A stretch of 11,739 bases of DNA from Planctomycetota bacterium (GTDB taxonomy: Bacteria; Planctomycetota; Planctomycetia; Isosphaerales; Isosphaeraceae), in contig JAJYDH010000167.1 of the NCBI GenBank assembly GCA_021777685.1, forward strand, positions 1-11,739, given 5' to 3'. The notes below the pieces were generated by a model. That model ran no database searches, was not told the DNA's origin, and was given only the letters and a program-made list of their open reading frames with translations. Shown piece by piece: positions 6,324-11,739 of this stretch. The stretch's first letter is position 1. Every line of letters starts with the position of its first letter. The translations under genes were made by a program, and so were the position numbers.

Positions 6324-8894
6324 ATGCCCCTCGAAAATCCCACCGATCCCCTCGCCGACCTCCACGGGCCGGTCCGCGACTGGTTCGCGGCCACCTTCCC
6401 CGGCGGCCCAACCCCGGCGCAGTCGCTTGCCTGGCCCTCGATCGCGGCGGGCGAGAACCTGCTCCTCGTCTCGCCGACCGGGACGGGCAAGACCCTCGCG
6501 GCATTCCTGGCGATCATCGACGGGCTGTTCCGCGAGCACGCCGCCGGGGGCCTCGGCCCCGGCCTCCGGTGCGTCTACGTCTCGCCCTTGCGGAGCCTGG
6601 GGTACGACATCGAGCGGAACCTGTCGCTCCCGCTGGAGTCGATCCGCAAGGCCCTGGGTCTCGATCAGAGTCCGGTCTCGGTCGGCGTCCGGACCGGCGA
6701 CACGTCGCCCCACCATCGGCGGAAGCTCCGCGAAAAGCCTCCGCACCTGCTCATCACGACCCCGGAAAGCCTCTCGCTGATGCTCAGCCAACCGGCCTGG
6801 CATGACCTCTGGCGAGGCGTCCGCCACCTGGTCGTCGACGAGGTCCACGCCCTGGTCCCGAGCAAGCGCGGGGCCGACCTGGCGGTCTCGCTCGAACGGC
6901 TGGCCGCGAGGGCCGGGCAGGACCCAGGCCGCGTCGGGCTCTCGGCGACCTGCCGGCCGGCCGATCCGGTCGCGCGGTTCCTGGTCGGGCCTTCCCGGAC
7001 CTGTCGGGTCGTCGAGGCACCGAGGCCCGAGGGGTCGCCCGACCTGACCCTGGATGTGGAATCGCTCCTCAAGCCGGACGAGGCCCCGCATCGCGGCCTG
7101 ACCTATCGCCGGCTGCTCCGGAGGCTCCGCGAGGCGACCGGTTCGGCCCGGACGACCGTGATCTTCGCCAACACCCGGGCCTTCACCGAGAAGGTCACGC
7201 ACGACCTCCGCCGAGAGCTGGGAGCCGGCCCCGAATCCGTCGCCGCCCACCATTCGGCCCTCGACGCCGAGCGCCGGCGGGCGGTCGAGGCCTCCCTCAA
7301 GGCTGGCGAATTGAAGGCCGTCGTCACCAGCACCAGCCTGGAGCTGGGCGTCGACATCGGCCAGGCCGACCTCTCCGTCCTGATCGGCCTGCCGGGCGGC
7401 GCCTCGCGGTGCCTCCAGCGGGTCGGGCGGGCGGGGCACCGGGTCGGGGTCGAGACCCGGGGGCTGATGCTCGCCGCGACCCCCGCCGAGCTGGCCGGGG
7501 CGGTCGTCACGGCCCGAGCGGCGAAGGCCGGGCGGGTCGAGCCGCTCCGGATGCCCCGGGTCCCGCTCGACGTGCTCTGCCAGCAGCTCATCGGCATGGC
7601 CTCGGGCGGCGAGTGGTCGTCCGACGACGCCTTCGCCCTCGTCCGCAGGGCCGAGCCGATGGCCGGGCTCTCGCGAGGCGACTTCGACGCCTGCCTGGCC
7701 TTCCTCGCCGGGGACCTCGCCGCGCCCTCGGGGGCCTACGAGCCGGAGCCGGGCTCGACGCCGAAGTGGACCGCGCCCCGGATCTGGAAGCGGGGCGGGC
7801 TGTTCGGCATCCGGAGCCGGCGGGTGATCCGCTGGTTCTGGTCGAACGTCGGGACGATCACCTCGGAGGAGTCCGTCCGCGTCCAGGTCGACGGGCAGGC
7901 GATCGGGACGCTCGAAGGGGCGTATGCCGAGCGTCTCCAGGCCGGCGACCGCTTCGTGCTCGACGGCCGGGCGCTGGAATTCCGGCGGATGGAGGGGCTG
8001 ACCGTCCACGCGAAGGCGACCGGCGGCGAGCCGAATCTGCCCCGATGGTCGAGCGACCGCCAGGGGCTCTCGGCCGAGCTGGCCCGCGACCTCGCCCGGT
8101 TCCGGGCCGGGGCGGGCAAGGCCCTCGCCGACGGCCCTTCGAGCCTCCGTTCGTGGCTGGCCGAGGGGCACGACATCGGCCTCGGGGCGGCCGGCGTGCT
8201 CGAAACCCTGTTCGCCGGCCAGGAGCAGGTCAGCGAGATCCCGGACGAGGACACCCTGCTCGTCGAGGAATACCCCGACGCGGAAGGTCCCGGCACGACC
8301 TACGCCTTCCACGCACCGCTCGGCCGGCCCGCCTCCGAGGCGATGGGTAGAGCTTGCGCCGCGAGGCTGGGCCGGCGGTTCGGCCGGGACATCAGGCTCG
8401 TCGTGGCCGACCTCGGCTGGTCGATCGCCCTGCCCGAGGGGGCGAGGATCGGCGCGGACGACCTGCCCGCCCTGCTCTGCCCCGAGGGGTTCGAGGCCGA
8501 CGTCCTCGACGGGCTCGACCGGGGCGAGCTGATGGCCCGGCGGTTCCGGCACGTCGCGGCGACGGGCCTGATGGTCCTCCGCCGGCCCGAAGGGGGCCGG
8601 ACGAAGGTCGGCGGCCTGCTCTGGGCGAGCACCCGGCTCTACCCGCTGGTCAAGGTCGCGTGCCCCGACCATCCCCTGCTCCGCGAGACCCGACGCGAGG
8701 TCCTCGAAGACTGCCTGGACGCCCCGACGGCGCTCGAATGGCTGAATTCCCGGCCCCGGCCCCGATTCCGGGCGCTGGACGGCCCGTCGCCGTTCGCGGC
8801 GGCGTGGATCGACCCGGGCGGGCCGGAGGCGGTCCGGTTCGAGTCGCCGGCCGACGCGCTCCGCCGGCTCCACGAACGGCTGGTGCCCCGATGA
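6324..8894 (+). CDS. Lhr-like DEXH-box helicase (ligase-associated DNA damage response type)
   Basis: This 856-residue superfamily 2 helicase has motif I SPTGTGKT at 50-57, motif II DEVH at 172-175, motif III SAT at 207-209 and motif VI QRVGRAGH at 365-372. The VTSTSLELGVDIG region precedes motif VI. After the RecA folds come a winged-helix region and a long C-terminal domain of the Lhr DEAD-associated kind (roughly 580-800). Length and layout fit the Lhr-core helicases found with an ATP-dependent ligase, an MBL-fold exonuclease and PdeM in DNA repair clusters. They translocate 3' to 5' on single-stranded DNA and unwind DNA or RNA:DNA hybrids. ATG 6324 follows GGGAGG at 6315-6320 by only three bases, and MPLENPTDPL then leads straight into the domain. 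The stop overlaps the start of pdeM as ATGA, so the two are coupled. All helicase motifs look intact. Confidence 0.93.
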   Translation: MPLENPTDPLADLHGPVRDWFAATFPGGPTPAQSLAWPSIAAGENLLLVSPTGTGKTLAAFLAIIDGLFREHAAGGLGPGLRCVYVSPLRSLGYDIERNLSLPLESIRKALGLDQSPVSVGVRTGDTSPHHRRKLREKPPHLLITTPESLSLMLSQPAWHDLWRGVRHLVVDEVHALVPSKRGADLAVSLERLAARAGQDPGRVGLSATCRPADPVARFLVGPSRTCRVVEAPRPEGSPDLTLDVESLLKPDEAPHRGLTYRRLLRRLREATGSARTTVIFANTRAFTEKVTHDLRRELGAGPESVAAHHSALDAERRRAVEASLKAGELKAVVTSTSLELGVDIGQADLSVLIGLPGGASRCLQRVGRAGHRVGVETRGLMLAATPAELAGAVVTARAAKAGRVEPLRMPRVPLDVLCQQLIGMASGGEWSSDDAFALVRRAEPMAGLSRGDFDACLAFLAGDLAAPSGAYEPEPGSTPKWTAPRIWKRGGLFGIRSRRVIRWFWSNVGTITSEESVRVQVDGQAIGTLEGAYAERLQAGDRFVLDGRALEFRRMEGLTVHAKATGGEPNLPRWSSDRQGLSAELARDLARFRAGAGKALADGPSSLRSWLAEGHDIGLGAAGVLETLFAGQEQVSEIPDEDTLLVEEYPDAEGPGTTYAFHAPLGRPASEAMGRACAARLGRRFGRDIRLVVADLGWSIALPEGARIGADDLPALLCPEGFEADVLDGLDRGELMARRFRHVAATGLMVLRRPEGGRTKVGGLLWASTRLYPLVKVACPDHPLLRETRREVLEDCLDAPTALEWLNSRPRPRFRALDGPSPFAAAWIDPGGPEAVRFESPADALRRLHERLVPR

Positions 8895-9550
8895 TCGACG
8901 GCCCCGACGGCTGGAAGCTCGCCCCCGAAGGCGCCGCGGTCCACCTCGCCGAGAGGACCGCCGTGATCGCCGACGTCCACCTCGGCTACGAGTGGGCCCG
9001 CGCCGCCGGGGGCGACTCCCTGCCGGCGCACTCGCTGGCCGAGACCCTGGCCAGGCTGACGACCCTTTTGGCCAGGGCCCCGATCGCCCGCCTGGTCGTC
9101 GCCGGCGACCTCGTCGAGTCGGCCGCCCCCTGCCGGCGGACGGCGGCGGACGTCCGGTCCCTCTTCGAGTGGCTGGGGTCGCGAGGGGTCGACCTGATCC
9201 CCGTCCTGGGCAACCACGACCCGCAAGGGGCCAAGGCCCCGCCCTCGACCTTCGAGGTCGCCGGCTGGACGATCGCCCACGGCCACCGGCCGATCCGGGC
9301 CGCGAGGTCGATCTCCGGCCACCATCACCCTGTCCTCCGGGCCGACGGCCTGGCCGCCCCCTGCTTCCTGTTCGGCCCGGCCACGATCGTCCTGCCCGCC
9401 TTCACCCCCAACGCCGCCGGCCTGCCCGTCGGCTCGCCCGGGATGCCCGCCCGGTGGATCGAGGACGGGCTCCGCTGCGCGGCCGGGCTGGGGGGCGAAT
9501 TGCTGGATTTCGGCCCGTTGCCCGAATTGATCCAGGCTTTTTCTGTGTAA
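8891..9550 (+). CDS. pdeM: PdeM-type metallophosphoesterase (ligase-associated DNA damage response)
   Basis: This 219-residue calcineurin-like phosphoesterase carries all the metal-binding motifs: DVH at 28-30, GDLVE at 72-76, GNHD at 107-110, HGH at 130-132 and GHHHP at 143-147. The N-terminal strand followed by AVIADVHLGYE and the short length match PdeM, the phosphodiesterase/endonuclease encoded beside an Lhr-type helicase in ligase-associated repair clusters. Its start ATG 8891 overlaps the helicase stop by four bases (ATGA), so both proteins are probably made in step. The usual ATP-dependent ligase and exonuclease are not adjacent: upstream lies the Rpn gene and downstream a minus-strand DUF4240 gene. 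The end of the gene and the 20-base gap after it form a small A/T-rich patch. The symbol is used on the basis of family pattern and context. Confidence 0.92.
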   Translation: MIDGPDGWKLAPEGAAVHLAERTAVIADVHLGYEWARAAGGDSLPAHSLAETLARLTTLLARAPIARLVVAGDLVESAAPCRRTAADVRSLFEWLGSRGVDLIPVLGNHDPQGAKAPPSTFEVAGWTIAHGHRPIRAARSISGHHHPVLRADGLAAPCFLFGPATIVLPAFTPNAAGLPVGSPGMPARWIEDGLRCAAGLGGELLDFGPLPELIQAFSV

Positions 9551-9570
9551 AGTTTGAATATCTTTGGATA

Positions 9571-10086
9571 TCAGAACTGGTCCCCGAATTTCTTCCAGAG
9601 TTTCGGGAACCGCCGCGGGAGTTGCTCGTCCGGGCGGCGTTCCCCGGCCGGCTCGGTCGGCAGGCGGTCGGGCCTCTCGGGGAAGTCGGTGTACCGGTCG
9701 AGGCCGGTCTTCTCCTGCCAGACCTCGGGGGCGATGTACTGGAAGCCCTCGACCTGGCCCTCGTCGCCGTCTTCGAGGATCTTCGCCAGGTATTCGGGGT
9801 CCTTCAACACGGCCTCGTAGACCTTGCGGCCCCGGGCGATCAGCCAGTACCGGAAGTCCATGAAGCTGTCGTCCGAGCACCCGCCGCCCGCGACGTAGGC
9901 CGCCTGCCAGACGTCCCAGCGATAGGCGTCGGCCCAGAGGTCCGTGTAGTGGTGGTCGAACGAGACGATCTCGTCCGGCGCGAGCTTCCGCAAGGCATCC
10001 CGGATGGCGTCCATCTGGTCGTCCGGGTCGCGGCCGGATTTCTTGCGCGTGGATTCGATGAGCTTCCAGAATGCCTCGCGATCCAT
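9571..10086 (-). CDS. DUF4240 domain-containing protein
   Basis: This is a 171-residue protein on the minus strand. ATG at 10086 is preceded by a good Shine-Dalgarno GGAGG (10093-10097 on the minus strand, six-base spacing), which decides the start within a longer open frame. It begins MDREAFWKLIE and contains LRKLAPDEIVSFDHHY, DLWADAYRWDVWQAAYVAGGGCSDD, split here by residues about 35-73. FMDFRYWLIARG and a fEAVLxDPEYLA-like helix follow, the conserved order of DUF4240. The last 45 residues are rich in Pro, Arg and Glu and look disordered. No signal peptide or membrane segment is present. The function of DUF4240 is unknown; such proteins are common as single genes or near toxin/immunity-like loci in actinobacteria and planctomycetes, but nothing here supports a toxin pair. 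The gene is convergent with pdeM, 20 bases apart, and divergent from the DUF362 gene. Confidence 0.9.
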   Translation of the reverse strand: MDREAFWKLIESTRKKSGRDPDDQMDAIRDALRKLAPDEIVSFDHHYTDLWADAYRWDVWQAAYVAGGGCSDDSFMDFRYWLIARGRKVYEAVLKDPEYLAKILEDGDEGQVEGFQYIAPEVWQEKTGLDRYTDFPERPDRLPTEPAGERRPDEQLPRRFPKLWKKFGDQF

Positions 10087-10195
10087 GACTGTCCTCCGGC
10101 GGGCCCGGTCCCCTCCCGCGACGATCGCCGCGAACGATACCCGAATCCGGCGCCGATCGATACTCGCTCCCGCCGGCGAAGCTCCCGGTCGGAAC

Positions 10196-10224
10196 TTGTC
10201 GGCCGCTCGACGATGCGCGACAAT
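10196..10224 (+). promoter_or_regulatory. Possible sigma-70-like promoter for the DUF362 gene
   Basis: TTGTCG at 10196-10201 and GACAAT at 10219-10224 are spaced exactly 17 bases apart, each matching the consensus at four of six positions. They lie about 40 bases before ATG 10265 in the 178-base divergent gap. Transcription would begin near 10231, leaving a short leader that holds the strong GGAGGAGGG ribosome binding site (10248-10256). The rest of this gap shows no clear operator. Confidence 0.35.
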
Positions 10225-10264
10225 CGGCCCGGAGATGACCCGGAGCCGGAGGAGGGTTCGAGCC

Positions 10265-11482
10265 ATGCCGAAGCATGATCCGTGCGGTGGCCTCGGTCGT
10301 CGGCAGTTCCTCGCGGGGGCGGCCGGCCTGCCGGTCCTGGCCGGGCTGCATGCCTCGGCGCAGGAGCCGAAGGGGGCGAGGGACCCGAGGGCGGTCGACG
10401 GCAAGCTCGGCGTGCCGGGGCCGTATCCGGGCCGGGTCGTCGAGGCCCGGAACCCGGCCATGATCCGGGACGGGGTCAAGGACCGCGAGGCGATCGCGAA
10501 GACCCTCGGCGCGGCGATGACCAACCTCACGGGGGCCGATGACGCGGTCGAAGCCTGGCGGTCGTTCTTCGAGCCGGGGGACGTGGTCGGGATCAAGATG
10601 AACCCGGTCGGCAACCCCCTGGCCAACTCGTCGAGCGAGCTGATGCTCGCGGTGATCGACGGGCTGAAGGCGGCGGGGGTGAAGACGAAGGACATGATCG
10701 TCTTCGAGCGGTACAGGGAGGAGTTCGTCAACGCAGGGATGCACAAGGCGGTGCCCGACGGCGTGCTCTGGGGCGGGCTGACGCCCGAGGCCGACCCCTC
10801 GCAGCTCCGCCTGACCTGGTCGGGGAGCGACCCGGTCGCGGGGTACGACCCGGACGAGTACATGGAGATGAACCTCGTCCACCACGGCGCCGACCCCAAG
10901 GACGACCGCAACTTCCGGTCGCACCTGGGCCTGCTCGTGACCCGACGGGTCAACAAGCTGGTGATGCTGCCGGTGCTCAAGGACCACGGCTCGGCGGGCG
11001 TGACCGGGGCGCTCAAGAACATGAGCCACGGGCTGGTCAACAACGTGGCGCGGTCGCACAGCACGCCGCAGACCAACGCGTGCAACCAGTTCATCCCGCA
11101 GGTCGTCAGCCACCCGATCATCCGCAAGAAATCCGTCCTCCAGATCCTCGACGGCATCCGAGGGGTCTACCAGAACGGCCCGTTCGCCCACGAGAAGGAC
11201 GCCGCCTGGACCTGGGACTACAACGCCCTGCTCGTCGCGACCGACCCGGTGGCGCTCGACCACGTCGAGTGGGACATCGTCGACGCCAAGCGTAAGGAGA
11301 TGGGCCTGGCGCCCGTCGGAGCGGTGGGGCAGCTCGGCCAGGACGCCGACCGCGAGGGGTTCGACATCCGCCAGCCGCAGCACATCCCCCTGGCCGCCAA
11401 CCTCGGGCTGGGGATCTTCGACTATAAATCCACCCAGGGGCGCAAATTCCAGATCGACCATCGGGTCGTGAAGGTCTCCTGA
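10265..11482 (+). CDS. Tat-exported DUF362 domain-containing protein
   Basis: This 405-residue protein starts at ATG 10265, eight bases after GGAGGAGGG, and not at the earlier in-frame codons from 10004. This start puts a twin-arginine signal at the N-terminus: R12-R13-Q-F-L, a hydrophobic AGAAGLPVLAGL stretch and a likely cut after ASA at about residue 32. The mature part follows the DUF362 pattern. WRSFFEPGDVVGIKMNPVG comes around 98-116, then a region ordering ANSSSELMLAVIDGLKAAG. NKLVMLPVLKDHGSAGVTGALKNMSHG follows near 237-262, broken here by natural variation, and a late GVYQNGPF with LLVATDPVALDHVEWD comes next. DUF362 proteins are often iron-sulfur-associated, but I see no four-cysteine ferredoxin cluster here. 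Export through Tat suggests it folds in the cytoplasm, possibly with a cofactor. It converges with the gene at 11488 with five bases between stops. The enzymatic activity is unknown. Confidence 0.92.
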   Translation: MPKHDPCGGLGRRQFLAGAAGLPVLAGLHASAQEPKGARDPRAVDGKLGVPGPYPGRVVEARNPAMIRDGVKDREAIAKTLGAAMTNLTGADDAVEAWRSFFEPGDVVGIKMNPVGNPLANSSSELMLAVIDGLKAAGVKTKDMIVFERYREEFVNAGMHKAVPDGVLWGGLTPEADPSQLRLTWSGSDPVAGYDPDEYMEMNLVHHGADPKDDRNFRSHLGLLVTRRVNKLVMLPVLKDHGSAGVTGALKNMSHGLVNNVARSHSTPQTNACNQFIPQVVSHPIIRKKSVLQILDGIRGVYQNGPFAHEKDAAWTWDYNALLVATDPVALDHVEWDIVDAKRKEMGLAPVGAVGQLGQDADREGFDIRQPQHIPLAANLGLGIFDYKSTQGRKFQIDHRVVKVS

Positions 11483-11487
11483 GCCGT

Positions 11488-11739
11488 TCAGCGGGCCAGC
11501 CCGATCGTGATCGGGATGTCGAACGACCCGCCGAAGGGCGAGTCCCACGCCGTGAGGGGCGGCTTCGCCGGCGCGGGTGCGGGCCTCGGGGCGGGGACCG
11601 GGGCCGGCTTCGGGGCCGGGGCTTCCCGACTGGCGGGGGCCGGGGCCTTCGCCTCGGCGGTCAAGAACGAACCCAATTGCTCGATCGACTTCCGGGCCGC
11701 GGCGGCCTCGGCCAGGGCCGGCGAGGGGGCGTTGGCCGA
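11488..11739 (-). CDS. Pro/Ala-rich protein of unknown function, C-terminal fragment
   Basis: The minus-strand frame ending at TGA (11490-11488) stays open to the right edge, giving the last 83 residues of a larger protein. It shows an Ala-rich helix-like start (ALAEAAAARKSIEQLGSFL), then a low-complexity Pro-Ala tract of about 30 residues with the rhythm PAPxPAP, and a short compact end (LTAWDSPFGGSFDIPITIGLAR). The Pro-Ala tract is probably an extended linker, and the terminal 22 residues may be a small conserved tail. No family is recognised. Codon position bias and the strongly patterned composition support a real gene, but GC-rich shadow frames can look similar. The TTG at 11676 is not taken as a start because the frame simply runs on. 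Confidence 0.6.
   Translation of the reverse strand, partial: SANAPSPALAEAAAARKSIEQLGSFLTAEAKAPAPASREAPAPKPAPVPAPRPAPAPAKPPLTAWDSPFGGSFDIPITIGLAR

Noticed and set aside
6270..8873. Minus-strand open frame of 867 codons opposite the helicase
   Set aside because: It is exactly antisense to a helicase with all motifs intact. The predicted product is rich in Arg, Pro, Gly and Glu with no domain, as expected of a shadow.
9536..9575. A/T-rich patch with a small ATATC-TTTG-GATAT hairpin at the pdeM/DUF4240 convergence, considered as a bidirectional terminator
   Set aside because: The stem is 5 A/T-rich base pairs and neither side has a proper T-tract after it. The patch is unusual for this DNA but too weak to call.
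10004..10264. N-terminal extension of the DUF362 frame upstream of ATG 10265
   Set aside because: The extension would overlap the DUF4240 gene on the other strand, lacks any domain, and would bury the Tat signal. The strong GGAGGAGGG supports ATG 10265.
8639..11548. Very long open frame on the minus strand (969 codons) across helicase end, pdeM, DUF4240 and DUF362 genes
   Set aside because: It is a GC-rich shadow frame. It covers four well-supported genes, its product is low-complexity Gly/Arg/Asp-rich, and it matches no family.

Overview
The window is high-GC DNA with dense, tightly packed genes, many ATGA-type or 2-base gene junctions, and Pro/Ala- and Asp/Arg-rich proteins. The mix of families fits a planctomycete, most likely of the Isosphaeraceae type: a Tat-exported DUF362 protein, an Rpn/DUF4351 nuclease-like protein, a DUF4240 protein, a RAYT transposase and a CPBP protease. 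This assignment is an inference from gene content and composition, because no rRNA or marker gene is present.

Layout. (1) Bases 1-1686: the C-terminal end of a CPBP-type intramembrane protease, followed two bases later by an amidohydrolase that looks like an aminohydrolase/deaminase. (2) Bases 1816-6207: a plus-strand cluster of a MoxR/dynein-like AAA+ ATPase, a 625-residue protein of unknown function whose N-terminal third resembles the DUF5682/TraB-like pattern, and an Rpn-family PD-(D/E)XK protein. This cluster is interrupted by a compact REP-RAYT-REP unit (2787-3448), a tyrosine HUH transposase gene bounded by perfect 35-bp inverted repeats that each carry a hairpin and a GTAG foot. Removing the unit would leave a 14-base gap between the ATPase and the 625-residue gene, so it appears to have landed in an existing operon. 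(3) Bases 6324-9550: a translationally coupled pair, an Lhr-like DEXH helicase and the PdeM-type metallophosphoesterase of the 'ligase-associated DNA damage response' group, without the ligase and exonuclease partners nearby. (4) Bases 9571-11739: a minus-strand DUF4240 gene convergent with pdeM, a divergent plus-strand Tat-exported DUF362 gene, and the C-terminal end of a Pro/Ala-rich minus-strand protein running off the window.

No gene-free stretch exceeds 300 bases. The longest, 178 bases at 10087-10264, lies between the divergent DUF4240 and DUF362 genes and holds both ribosome binding sites and a plausible promoter. I see no tRNA, rRNA, CRISPR array or riboswitch.

The best candidate for an undescribed system is the AAA+ ATPase / 625-residue protein / Rpn nuclease cluster. 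MoxR-type ATPases paired with DUF5682-like proteins are a known theme, but here there is no recognisable vWA partner in the window and the second protein is strongly diverged.
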